DNA from: Rhodobacteraceae bacterium HTCC2150
GTDB lineage: Bacteria; Pseudomonadota; Alphaproteobacteria; Rhodobacterales; Rhodobacteraceae
Assembly: GCA_000169395.1 (NCBI GenBank)
Contig: AAXZ01000011.1
Location: forward strand, 1 to 64,000
Direction of reading: 5' to 3'
DNA: 64,000 nt
The notes under the pieces were generated by a model. That model worked only from the letters and a program-made list of their open reading frames with translations, made no database searches and was not told where the DNA came from. This document shows positions 8,031-16,723 of the stretch, one piece after another; position 1 is the stretch's first letter; every line of letters starts with the position of its first letter. The position numbers and the translations under genes were made by a program.

Positions 8031-9155
8031 ATGGACCGTCGAAGTTTCATAAAAGGATCAATAGGAACCTTATATATGATGGCCAATCCTTCTATGGCGT
8101 TCCCAAAAGCAAAAATAACTGACAAGCGTCTCTTAATCGTACTTTTGCGGGGCGGTATGGACGGACTAGCTTCTATCCCGCCGATTGGAGATAAATATTT
8201 ATCGAAAATACGAAAAGATATTTTAGTTAAAGGCGTTAGGAACTTAGATGGTTTTTTTGGAATAAATCCCGCTTTGCGTTTTCTTGGCTCAGAATATCAT
8301 AAAGGCCGTGCTGGATTTGTTCATGCAACATCGTTCCCTTACACAGGCCGATCCCATTTTGATGGCCAGAACATCATGGAAACTGGTAATGAGCAGCCTT
8401 ATGCCACAAATACAGGCTGGATTGGGCGTGCTATGAACGCTGGCGGTTATTCGTCACTTTCAGTTTCGCTGCCAATCCCGATCATTTTACGAGGAAACGA
8501 AATTAACAGTAATTTCTTTCCTTCTAAATTTCAGAAACTTTCATCGCAGGATTATAGCGATATTTCACAATTGTGGCATAATGATGGGCAGTTAAATGGG
8601 CTTCTGGAACCTATAATGGAACGGGATATTCCTCCAGGTCGTGGGGATACACGTGAACTAGTATCCTTCGCAGCATCAGAAATGCACAAAACAAATGGGC
8701 CGCGTGTGGGCCTATTGGAGTTTGAGGGGTTTGATACACATGCTTTGCAAGGAAACGAAGATGGGCATCATGCTGCAAATCTTTCTGAACTTGATGGCGT
8801 TCTTCAAAGCTTTAAAAATAGTATGGGCGCACTTTACGATAATACTGTGGTAGTGACTGTTACTGAATTTGGGCGCACCGCTGCAGAAAATGGTACCAGT
8901 GGTACTGACCACGGTTATGCTAGTGCGATTTTTCTTGCCGGTGGGCTGGTAAACGGTAAACAAGTCATCTCTGATTGGCCGGGATTAAGCGAGCGCGACC
9001 TTTATGAAGGTCGAGACGTTCGCATGACAATAGACGCACGTGATGTTTATGCAGAGGTGGTCAAAACAGTTTTTGACCTGACTGATGAAGACATCACACG
9101 TTATGTTTTCCATGGCTACCAACAGAAAAATCCCTTGGGAATAATGCGGGGGTAA
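8031..9155 (+). CDS. DUF1501 family exported protein
   Basis: 374 aa. The N-terminus MDRRSFIKGS followed by a hydrophobic stretch is a Tat-type signal (RRxFIK). The body shows DUF1501 features: LLIVLLRGGMDGLA (residues ~32-45), SFPYTGRSHFDGQN, VGLLEFEGFDTH and VTEFGRTAAENGTSGTDHG. DUF1501 belongs to the alkaline phosphatase/sulfatase-like superfamily as far as I recall, but no substrate is known. It follows the DUF1800 gene by 3 bases, and the two probably work together at the cell envelope. Confidence 0.85.
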   Translation: MDRRSFIKGSIGTLYMMANPSMAFPKAKITDKRLLIVLLRGGMDGLASIPPIGDKYLSKIRKDILVKGVRNLDGFFGINPALRFLGSEYHKGRAGFVHATSFPYTGRSHFDGQNIMETGNEQPYATNTGWIGRAMNAGGYSSLSVSLPIPIILRGNEINSNFFPSKFQKLSSQDYSDISQLWHNDGQLNGLLEPIMERDIPPGRGDTRELVSFAASEMHKTNGPRVGLLEFEGFDTHALQGNEDGHHAANLSELDGVLQSFKNSMGALYDNTVVVTVTEFGRTAAENGTSGTDHGYASAIFLAGGLVNGKQVISDWPGLSERDLYEGRDVRMTIDARDVYAEVVKTVFDLTDEDITRYVFHGYQQKNPLGIMRG

Positions 9156-9248
9156 GGTGAAGACAAGAAATTGGTAGGCCAAGCTAATTTAGCAACAGAG
9201 ACATTACGTTTACGATGGTCCATCTCTTTGAGTAAGGAAAACTAAAAA

Positions 9249-9437
9249 GTGAGCTGTGAAGCGGCTGACGTCATTTTACTCAATAAAAATATAGATACCA
9301 TAGGCATAGAGAGTACTGATATTGCAATTAATGGCATTTCTGGTCGCGATGGGCTTAAGTATCCTGTTGATGACGGCACTTCCGGAGGCGCAATGTGTAG
9401 GTACAGCGTGTGGCTAAGCCCCTTCCAGAACCACTAG
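9249..9437 (+). CDS. Possible 62-aa hypothetical protein
   Basis: A GTG-started frame preceded by AAGGAAAACTAAAAA. It contains GRDGLKYPVDDGTSGGAMC, which is not a motif I know. There is no membrane segment. It may be the remnant of a larger gene or chance; kept only because of the acceptable ribosome site and position downstream of the DUF1501 gene. Confidence 0.25.
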   Translation: MSCEAADVILLNKNIDTIGIESTDIAINGISGRDGLKYPVDDGTSGGAMCRYSVWLSPFQNH

Positions 9438-9674
9438 CACGCCCTTGTTTAGCAGATAAAATTAACAAATTAGGTTTAGTGAGAAGACGAAGGGAGTCTC
9501 TGCATCCCTGCTAACTTGATTATATTCCGTTTATAAATTCAAGTTTTGGTTCTATGCGTGTGTGCAATGGGTTCCCTTCAATGAGGCATTTTATCTGAAT
9601 ACGGACAAGAAGCAGCAGAAAGAACCTTATACAGCTACTTTAGCCATGATTGCGCACTGACCAGCTCAAAAGGC
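9438..9674. other. Intergenic with a small hairpin
   Basis: Between the possible 62-aa ORF and the convergent DUF1036 gene I see only a weak stem (AGGGA/TCCCT around 9490-9510) with no clear T-run. No gene recognised. Confidence 0.35.
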
Positions 9675-11342
9675 TTAGAACTTGATTAAAGGTACAACAG
9701 CACCAGCTCTACCATCAAGTGCTGTGCGTCGTTCAAGAATAAAATCTGAATTCCAAAGTCCGATATTAATGCTGTTGTTTGAATAATTAACAGAAATCAC
9801 ATCACCACAAGCCTGAGTAACTGAGGCTAGCGTATCTGTGTTCAACATTGGGCCAAAGCCACCCGCCCACGTAGATTCTGCGCCATTCAAACTTAGATCA
9901 GCGGGCACAAGAGCAAGATCACCACAACTGGCCAAAGCCACTGGGTTTGCCGTAGCCGCCGCACGTTGTATTGGATCACCGATCCAGATCAATGTTCCAG
10001 GAACTTGCGCTTCAATGCCGTATGTTTTCAAAATGTCAGGCAACACGGCTGTTTGGAATACTTCCTCAGTAACAGCCTTTGGTAACTTGATTGTCCGGAA
10101 AATCGCAATAGCACCGTATTCTGGCAAATCAGCGTCATAAGTAGCCACCAAACGGTTAGATCCATCAGCAGGCCACGTTGGTGTCATAATATGCTGGGCT
10201 CGGCTAAATAAGTCGTCTCCACCAAAGTTCACATCGGAAATTTCCACAAATAACCCGTTACCTAATTCATCGGCAGCGATCTCACTAATTTCCTCAGGCA
10301 CCATGCCAAACCGCAGACCCATCATTTCAAGGCTTATGGGATATTCAGTTACCGTTGATTCCGCTACAGGAGAAACAACTGGCGTGGGCATGGCCGCGCC
10401 TGGCGTCATTGCGCCCTGATCGTCCGCTGGAGCCAATGGAGCGTTTACCGCAGCAGCACCATCAGCAAAGGGGAGCGCGGGTGCATACGGCTGCATCGTC
10501 AAAGTGAACACGCCGTCGGCCTTCGATGTGTCAATCAAACGGAATGATTCACGATCATAACCCCGACCTTTACAATCCGTATCACCATAAATTGTGTATG
10601 CTTTGGGTGTTGTGCAAAAATAATAAGCCTCGCCATCAAAATCACCACCATTAACTTCGGCGCGATAGTAATAGGTATCTTTCAATTCCCCGCGAACTAC
10701 CATTGAACATTTGCCAGGTTCCATCACCCACCAGCCTTCGGATGTCCACGCTTCGTCACCTTCATAACCAATGGAAACGCTTTGGCTGTTTTTGGTTTCG
10801 TTGCAAATTCTTAATCCCTCATCTTTTGCCACCGACGTCGTATTGGCAGACGTCAAAGTAAGAGTATAATCTTTAGTTCCGCTACCAACATCAAATGGCT
10901 GAAAACTTTCACGATCATATCCACGGTCTTTGCACTTTGTGTCCCCAACAATGGTATGGGCCGCCGTGTCGGTACAGAAATAATAACTGGCACCCTCAAA
11001 CGGGCCACCATTAATTTCAGCGCGATAATAATAGGTTTGCTGATTTAGATCATCACCGATTGGTGTCGCACATTTGGTGGGCTCGATGAGCCACCAGCCT
11101 TTAGAAGTCCAACCACCATCACCCTTATAACCGATGGAAATTTCCTGAACATCGCCAGTAGTATTGCAAATTTCCAGCCCCGCATTCGCCTCATTCGTTG
11201 ATTGGAAAACAAAGAAAGACGCCACGATCGCCAAAGTCAGAACCTGTGCTTTTCGCCCTGTAATTGATTTTTTGGTTGATTTAAATAATTGACTACATGA
11301 TGCCATGGTCATTTTGATACTATTGTAGTTTTTGTCGTTCAT
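9675..11342 (-). CDS. Secreted protein with two DUF1036 modules and an unknown C-terminal domain
   Basis: 555 aa. A hydrophobic signal (residues ~33-54, ending NEANA before GLEIC) suggests export. Two consecutive DUF1036 modules follow (~55-165 and ~177-283), each with an ICN start, SIGY, GWW, a Cys, YYYRAEVNGG, YYFCT and CKGRGYDRESF; the paired Cys may form disulfides. A Pro/Ala linker (~285-335) leads to a ~220-residue domain I do not recognise, with two Cys (around GDLAL and ACGDV). DUF1036 is uncharacterised. The gene is monocistronic between two accessory regions. An alternative start is the second Met (residue 11). Confidence 0.75.
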   Translation of the reverse strand: MNDKNYNSIKMTMASCSQLFKSTKKSITGRKAQVLTLAIVASFFVFQSTNEANAGLEICNTTGDVQEISIGYKGDGGWTSKGWWLIEPTKCATPIGDDLNQQTYYYRAEINGGPFEGASYYFCTDTAAHTIVGDTKCKDRGYDRESFQPFDVGSGTKDYTLTLTSANTTSVAKDEGLRICNETKNSQSVSIGYEGDEAWTSEGWWVMEPGKCSMVVRGELKDTYYYRAEVNGGDFDGEAYYFCTTPKAYTIYGDTDCKGRGYDRESFRLIDTSKADGVFTLTMQPYAPALPFADGAAAVNAPLAPADDQGAMTPGAAMPTPVVSPVAESTVTEYPISLEMMGLRFGMVPEEISEIAADELGNGLFVEISDVNFGGDDLFSRAQHIMTPTWPADGSNRLVATYDADLPEYGAIAIFRTIKLPKAVTEEVFQTAVLPDILKTYGIEAQVPGTLIWIGDPIQRAAATANPVALASCGDLALVPADLSLNGAESTWAGGFGPMLNTDTLASVTQACGDVISVNYSNNSINIGLWNSDFILERRTALDGRAGAVVPLIKF

Positions 11343-11690
11343 TACAAAGCCACCCTAATAAAGATCGGGTACAATTTCAGACCCATAAATTCCAGCAAAC
11401 GTTCAGCACCCAGAGACAACAAAAAAGAACTGAATTGCCACCTCAATTATTCCACGAACGTAAAATCATTAGTTAATCACGAAAAGGATAAGAACATTTT
11501 GACCGAATGATCAAGGTAAGTGTCCATGTGGGTGATTAAGATTTACTCCACTAATTGTGTTGTTGTCTTCCACTTATTAAATGTTCTTAGGTCTGTGACA
11601 TTGTCCGTCGTCAGATAAATTGGAACACGTGAGCTAATAAAATAATGGAGGCTCTGGTTCGTATTATTGATTTAATTATGCCGCTTTCTT
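11343..11690. other. Intergenic, leader of the DUF1036 gene
   Basis: AT-rich. Presumably holds the promoter of the minus-strand DUF1036 gene. No ORF or RNA gene recognised. Confidence 0.4.
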
Positions 11691-11721
11691 GAAGTGTCCC
11701 GAGAGTCCGTACATATCTACA
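11691..11721 (+). repeat. Solo 31-bp IS481 terminus
   Basis: These 31 bases are identical, in the same orientation, to the right end of the IS481 element (1711-1741). The sequence to the left is not IS481 interior, so no transposase accompanies it. The end falls exactly where the integrase pseudogene reading frame begins, showing that an IS481-associated event truncated that integrase. Confidence 0.85.
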
Positions 11722-12647
11722 CGCAGAAGTTTTTGGGCACCTTCTTGGTGCGGGGTTGCCGCCGAAAGTTTTCACTTTGGAAACCGCATACGAACAATAC
11801 GCGAAGTACAAGGATGCGGACAAAAACCAAAATCTTCAAAAATACTTAAACCGCTCTAAAACCGACCTAATCAAAGTACTTGGAAAAGTTGCATTCTCAG
11901 GCACACCAATGATAAAACTTACCAGGAGTCAGGCGCTTACGTATCGGGATGCCTTACTAGATCGCGTCGCTCCTGCATCTGTTGAGCGGTATGTCACGAC
12001 TGTCAAAGCAGTCATAAATCACGCGATTGACGAACTTGGTTTACAGATGAATAACCCGTTTAATCGCCTGAAGGTGAAAGGTGCCGCAGCAACAGCAAGA
12101 GACCGTCAGAGCTTGTCAGAGACAGACGTGATGGCAGTTCGGAATATGATCGCAGCAGAAGACCTGAAGGCACTCTATGAGGCACTCTGTGCTACTGGTG
12201 CTAGACTCTCTGAGGTCTGTGGGATGGAGTGTGGAGACATGAACCTGCAAGACCGTGCTATCCACATTAAACCCAACAGCATCAGGACCCTAAAAAATTG
12301 CTGGGAGTGAGCGGACAATTCCTCTGTCAGACGTGGCCTTTGATCTTCTGTTCAAGCTGAAGCATGACAGAGAAGACAGCGCACCATTGTTTGTCAGGTA
12401 TGGACGCCTAAACGGGAACACGGCAGCGAGCGCCGCGCTGATGAAGTCCGTTAGAAAGGTCATCGCAGAAAAGAAGAAAGGCATCCATTCACTGAGGCAC
12501 CGTAAGGCTGACCAGCTACGCCAGATAGAAGCACCAGAAGAGCTTCGGAAGGCGATCTTTAGGCACTCAAACAGGGAAGTGGTCGCAAGGTACGGTGATG
12601 GTTATTCGCTTGATGTTATCCGGAAATGGTTGAGTAAGACTTGGTAA
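11722..12647 (+). pseudogene. Tyrosine recombinase, N-terminally truncated and frameshifted
   Basis: The frame is open directly from the solo IS end (AEVFGHLLGAGLPPKVFTLE). The core-binding part (~11800-12100) is followed by catalytic Arg in ATGARLSEVCG. After LQDRAIHIKPNSIRTLK the frame is lost at an A6 run (12292-12297). Removing one A restores KIAGSERTIPLSDVAFDLLF and then HSLRHRKADQLR (HxxR box) and HSNREVVARYGDGYS with the likely catalytic Tyr. So one extra A, plus loss of the N-terminus, inactivated it. It differs from the cassette integrase at 51829 and probably once moved the HNH/helicase element next to it. Confidence 0.85.
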
Positions 12648-12884
12648 ATCGAATTCCTGACAAACCAGGTCTCTCTCCCTGTTATTTTTTGTTATAAACC
12701 ATTGGGAAGTTGGCTCGATCGGCTGGGCTATTCTTCATCATAACCACACGTTTTTATGAAAAAATATTAGGAAACATCAAAGAGAAAGGACTAGCGGTGC
12801 GCAAACAAGTGAGTTCATTCGCCTTACGTGAAACCTCTCGGCCGAGACGGCGAGACAGTAAGACAGCAAGACAACCAAAAACTC
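12648..12884. other. Intergenic
   Basis: No supported gene. Around 12845-12880 there is a run of short repeats of the type GACAG(T/C)AAGACA. The 65-codon plus-strand frame here has no family resemblance. Confidence 0.35.
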
Positions 12885-13355
12885 CTACTGATGTGACCAA
12901 TCTTTGATCCCTTTGAGCCGTTGATCACGCAAATTCTGGGCTTGTGTGCCCACCTTCAGATGCTCCGGATGGATACAAAGACGGTTGTTGCATAGATGAC
13001 GAACGACGCTTCGTTTTGATGGCAGCTGACCGTACAATCCCCAAGCTACAAATTGATACACCCTTTGGCGACGACCTCGCCAATAAATCCTCTGAGGTGT
13101 GGCCGTAGTGGCCCGTTTCCTTAGCTCCAGGCAGCCTGTGTCGGTCAAAGTTGCCGCCAGAATGTGAGTTCGGACGCGTTGGGCAAGCTCTTCAGGATAT
13201 GCCTCGAAGGTCTTCTTCCACCAAACTTGATCTTCTCGTAGCTCCAGCGTGTCACCAAGGAAGTCCTCAAATTTAGAACTGGCTTTTAGGCAATCTGTAT
13301 AGGCGTTTTGCGCAATAGACCCAAGTTTATGATTTGCAGCGTCAATCTTGGTCAT
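12885..13355 (-). CDS. HNH endonuclease (phage/homing type)
   Basis: 156 aa. The C-terminal VVRHLCNNRLCIHPEHLKVGTQ, then NLRDQR (residues ~118-145) is the HNH_3-like signature, with His-Leu-Cys, Cys-x-His-Pro-Glu-His and the downstream N; the Cys residues fit a zinc-binding loop. HNH nucleases of this size occur in phages and integrative elements, where they nick or cut DNA for packaging or homing. It overlaps the 3' end of the helicase gene by 14 bases, so both are in one operon. Reading frame is intact. Confidence 0.75.
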   Translation of the reverse strand: MTKIDAANHKLGSIAQNAYTDCLKASSKFEDFLGDTLELREDQVWWKKTFEAYPEELAQRVRTHILAATLTDTGCLELRKRATTATPQRIYWRGRRQRVYQFVAWGLYGQLPSKRSVVRHLCNNRLCIHPEHLKVGTQAQNLRDQRLKGIKDWSHQ

Positions 13356-15087
13356 GTTTCAGGAACTTACGCTGTCCAGCTAAAATGTCTTTGTCATTTA
13401 GCCAAGTCAGGTATCTTGTTTCCGTTGTGCTGTCCAAGAACGGGCCATTTTCACCGGTGTTCAGGTCTAAAAATGGCTGAGTGCCTTGCTCGTTCTTGAA
13501 TTTGACTTTGAGCTTATTGTCCCTAAGAGCCGTCCAGGTTGTTTCTACGTAGTAATCCAGAGGAAACCAAACAAACCCATTTTCGACGGCTCCGTCCAGT
13601 GTTTCACTGAGGTCAGTTGATTGGATCCGGCCATTTTCGATCATGAGTCCTTTCTTGGCCCACACCCTTTGCTGCCTTCCTGCCAAACGAAGCCTCATGC
13701 TCTCCCAGCCAAGTCTTACCAGTGCATTTCGTACAGCATTGTCATTTTTGGCGTTTAGAAATTTCACCAATTCCTTGAAATCCGAGCTTGGTATGATCGA
13801 AACACAAAACTCTGATAGGACAGCCTCAAGGGTTTCGTCTGCTTCATTTCCTGACTGGGCTTGAAGTTCGCGCATGATCGGTGTGGCATTTGCATCGAAC
13901 CGCATGCTCTTGGGATTGAATTCGGGAGAGATGTTTCGCGCCATCAATGCAGCATAAAGCGCCGCCAGCCGCTTTGGATTGTTGATCTGTTCGTAAACCT
14001 CACCAACCATCTCAGCGAATTCGTCGCTTTTTGGACCCTGCGCGTGACCGTCATGCTTCATCTCGATAATGTAATACCGACGTTCTCCGCCCTCTAGCCA
14101 AAGAGGTTTGTGGTTTGTCGTGAAGAGATAGCAGGCTTTGAGGGGAATGGTTTTCATGGCCTGATATTTGGGGTTCACAGTCGTTCTGTCGCTCGTAATC
14201 AGGTCCTTCAGAGCATTCCCTGTTTTGGAATGGCTGCTTATGTGAACTTCTTCGGCAACGATCAGTTTCTTGTCCAGAACACGATCGTTGTGGGTCGCAA
14301 CCAGCTTATCGACGCCATCAAGTTTGGCTGTGTTCTGCGCGCCAAACAAGGCCTCCAAGACAACGCCGATGGTAGACTTGCCAGTCCCTTTTTCTTCGGA
14401 GAATAACAGGATAGCCCAAGTCGGTTTTGATGCCTCATGCTGAAGTGACCAAGCTATCCAGTCTAGTAGGACTGTTTGCTGCCCTGTATCCTCGATCGCA
14501 AAGTTGAGGAATGGTTGCAGTGCTCCGTAGTCGCCGCCTTCATGGTGCTGTCGATACGATGGCACAGACCAGCTATTGAGGTCCCAGAGGTAGTTCCGAT
14601 ACAGCCGCTGTGAAGGGTTGCCCGGGACAGGATATATCTTGCCTGACCAGACACCAAAGGCGATTCTTGGGTCAATTGGTTCCCCTTCCAGACATGAACG
14701 AACGATGTTTCCGGCGTGTTGTTGGACAATCGGAGCAAATTCAGTCCCCGCATAATGCGCAACCATCATCGGTTTCGCCACCTTTGAAACATCCATCATG
14801 CTCATCCGCGATTCTGGAGCGTCGATCTTGATGTATTTTTGTTCAGCTGTAAGAAACCAACTTGCGACCTCCATCAAGATTTCCCGTTCTTTATCGTCGG
14901 CGGTGGGTTTTATTGGGGCAGAACGTTTGGAAACACTCGCCTCCCACGCAACGCCAGACATGAGGTCCGTTTCTAACCGGCTTAGCTCGATATCCTGCCA
15001 CTTGTTTGGAGGCGGAATTTCTCCAACTTCTGTGATCATCGAAAGGTCATCGGTGTCTACTAGCGGGAAGTCATCGTCATCATTCAT
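13342..15087 (-). CDS. SF3-type replicative helicase (DUF5906/P4-like)
   Basis: 581 aa. Walker A is seen as SEEKGTGKSTIG (residues ~230-241), Walker B-like hydrophobic stretch with LIVAEEVHI (~274-282), and a sensor-1 type YLFTTNHKPLW (~319-329) with an Arg finger region GGERRYYIIEM. This is the family annotated DUF5906 in phage and plasmid primase-helicases. It would unwind the origin for replication of the integrative element. The N-terminal ~180 residues lack a recognisable primase. Its ATG overlaps the stop of an upstream truncated gene (ATGA), which may have been the primase. Confidence 0.8.
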   Translation of the reverse strand: MNDDDDFPLVDTDDLSMITEVGEIPPPNKWQDIELSRLETDLMSGVAWEASVSKRSAPIKPTADDKEREILMEVASWFLTAEQKYIKIDAPESRMSMMDVSKVAKPMMVAHYAGTEFAPIVQQHAGNIVRSCLEGEPIDPRIAFGVWSGKIYPVPGNPSQRLYRNYLWDLNSWSVPSYRQHHEGGDYGALQPFLNFAIEDTGQQTVLLDWIAWSLQHEASKPTWAILLFSEEKGTGKSTIGVVLEALFGAQNTAKLDGVDKLVATHNDRVLDKKLIVAEEVHISSHSKTGNALKDLITSDRTTVNPKYQAMKTIPLKACYLFTTNHKPLWLEGGERRYYIIEMKHDGHAQGPKSDEFAEMVGEVYEQINNPKRLAALYAALMARNISPEFNPKSMRFDANATPIMRELQAQSGNEADETLEAVLSEFCVSIIPSSDFKELVKFLNAKNDNAVRNALVRLGWESMRLRLAGRQQRVWAKKGLMIENGRIQSTDLSETLDGAVENGFVWFPLDYYVETTWTALRDNKLKVKFKNEQGTQPFLDLNTGENGPFLDSTTETRYLTWLNDKDILAGQRKFLKHDQD

Positions 15088-15205
15088 GCGCCTTTTTCAC
15101 CCACTCTTGCCGTACAGACAAGTGGTCCAATCTGTTTAGATTCAAATAGGATTTGTGGATCGTCAAGTTTCAGGTGGTAGTGAGACAACTGGGACGGTTG
15201 CAGAC
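15084..15205 (-). pseudogene. C-terminal stub of a gene upstream of the helicase
   Basis: About 40 codons in frame without a start: LQPSQLSHYHLKLDDPQ, then ILFESKQIGPLVCTARVG and EKGA before the stop. The stop overlaps the helicase ATG by four bases, the arrangement expected in an intact operon. Upstream of about 15205 the frame is lost in repeat-like sequence. I infer a primase or other replication gene truncated by deletion. Confidence 0.5.
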
Positions 15206-15501
15206 ACTGTCACGAAAGGCCCGTCCTGACCAATGCTGCATAATGTACATTTTAACAAAAATGGCGGAAACAAGACGTTCGCTGCATGTGCGAGGACGTT
15301 CAATAGAAACAGTCAAAGCAGCCGTTCACGGATTGGTTGAAACCATGAATGCTGCAATCGATCAAATGACAGCCGCGAGCCCAGAGTAAAAGTGTCGAAT
15401 TTGTGCCGCGCGTGCACGAGTTAGCGAACACCGTTCTGCGCTCATGTCTGTTCATTTTCCACCTGGCGCCAAACCGGTCTGCAAAGGTCTGTGCAGTGGC
15501 G
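15206..15501. repeat. Intergenic, member of a dispersed repeat
   Basis: 15255-15385 resembles 42622-42745 at about two thirds of positions, starting ATGGCGGAAA and sharing GC(A/T)GCCGTTCA and AATGCTGC. A 48-codon frame from ATG 15243 spans this repeat but I do not think it is a gene. Confidence 0.5.
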
Positions 15502-16302
15502 TCATTCCTTGACGGAAGTCAGTAGCTTTTCGGCTAGCTCAACAAATCCTTCGCCTCCCTTTTGCGCGGTTATCCAAGTGGGTTCGGCGGAAATCTTGCC
15601 CGCGAAATCAGCGACATTTGCGACACCACAGGAATTTGGAAAATAGCCGAACATCGGCGCGTCATTGGGGCTGTCGCCGCAAAATACGACCCGGGATTTT
15701 TCTGCTTCAAGGTCAAAACCCAATACCTCGTCCGCAAACCGACGGGACATCGACAGCTTGTCATAATCGCCATACCAGCCGTTCACATGGATCGAGGAAA
15801 TCTTGGCCACCGCTCCCTCTTCTTCGAATATTTTCTTGATTCGGTTGACCAATGCCGCGTCCAGCGGGGTCACATCCTCGCAAAAGTCGATTGCCAAGTC
15901 GGCCTCACGGTAGGGTTGGTCAGCGGATATCGCGCAGCCGGGAACCTCGGTCAGAACGCGGGTCTGAATATGTTCAAGCCGAGCGGAATTTTGTGCCCGC
16001 TCGGCCGCATCAGCAAAGTACTCTCGGTGCATTTGGCGCGTTTGGGGGTCATAGGCGAAATAGAATGCACCGTTTTCTCCAACAACGCCGTGGACCGGCC
16101 AAATCCGGGCGATCAGATCGCACCAACCTGCAGGGCGCCCAGTAATAGGGGCAACATAGAACCCTGCGTTGAAAAGGTCTTCCAGTGCCCGGTAAGCGAC
16201 CGCAGGCAAGCGCCCGTCGGTGGTCAAGGTATCGTCGATATCGGCAAAAACCGTGGTAATTTCGGCGGCGGTGGCGGCGGGAAGCTCGGATATGGGGCGC
16301 AT
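15502..16302 (-). CDS. HAD-IIB family hydrolase (Cof/MPGP-like phosphatase)
   Basis: 266 aa. Motif I is FADIDDTLTTDG (D-x-D nucleophile pair) near residues 20-31, motif II is the Thr in PITGRP, and motif IV is FCGDSPNDAPMFG; GENGAFYF is typical of HAD-IIB sugar-phosphate phosphatases. The frame stays open to 16422, but family similarity begins at the ATG at 16302, which I choose. It is divergent from the DeoR/Ugp operon across a ~420-bp shared regulatory region. In this context it may dephosphorylate a sugar or glycerol phosphate, which is inference. Tyr, Asp and Lys residues (GDYDKLSM) fit the cap domain and motif III. Confidence 0.8.
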   Translation of the reverse strand: MRPISELPAATAAEITTVFADIDDTLTTDGRLPAVAYRALEDLFNAGFYVAPITGRPAGWCDLIARIWPVHGVVGENGAFYFAYDPQTRQMHREYFADAAERAQNSARLEHIQTRVLTEVPGCAISADQPYREADLAIDFCEDVTPLDAALVNRIKKIFEEEGAVAKISSIHVNGWYGDYDKLSMSRRFADEVLGFDLEAEKSRVVFCGDSPNDAPMFGYFPNSCGVANVADFAGKISAEPTWITAQKGGEGFVELAEKLLTSVKE

Positions 16303-16549
16303 TATGGGAAAATCTCGTTTCTGTTGGGGCGTGATAAGTCTGGAAATCGCAACTCGGTACCGGCAAAAAACCAACTCTGAAATCGGGTTAGATTCCAGAA
16401 AGACCATTTGGGATTCGCCCAAGGAAATCCCAAGTCAAACTTTTGAAAAGAATCAGATTTTAGTTGTTCTGAGTGTCCCATGTCCCTGCCATTTCGAGGA
16501 TGCGCCAAGTGCATGCGACACCATAAGGGAAAAAACCAAAAGAAAAAGG

Positions 16550-16676
16550 CAAAACAACATAAACTCAAAAACTTTACCAAAATCAGCGCATTATCGAAAT
16601 AAATACTCTTAATAACAACAAAACAACAAGCGAATTCATCCAAACAGTCAGTTTGGGTAAATAAAATGTTGTTTTG
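16550..16676. promoter_or_regulatory. Candidate DeoR operators in the divergent HAD/DeoR region
   Basis: The 11-mer CAAAACAACAT at 16550-16560 has an exact inverted copy at 16666-16676 (ATGTTGTTTTG). A third, near-identical copy (CAAAACAACAA) lies at 16619-16629 within an AACAAC-rich stretch. The last copy is about 50 bases before the DeoR ATG. DeoR-family repressors bind repeated sites of this kind and often loop DNA; that this regulator binds them is inference. Confidence 0.4.
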
Positions 16677-16723
16677 TGACATTCTTCTGTCTAAAGTGTT
16701 GAGCAAATGGCGGGGGGACGGCA

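Noticed and set aside
12292-12297. Programmed frameshift at the A6 run of the integrase
   Set aside because: The gene also lacks its N-terminus at the IS481 end, so simple decay explains it. A sequencing error in a homopolymer is another option.
12710-12907. 65-codon plus-strand ORF
   Set aside because: Low-complexity repeats, overlaps the HNH gene end, no family resemblance.
15243-15389. 48-codon ORF starting MYILTKMAETRRS
   Set aside because: It coincides with a dispersed repeat whose second copy has no conserved frame.
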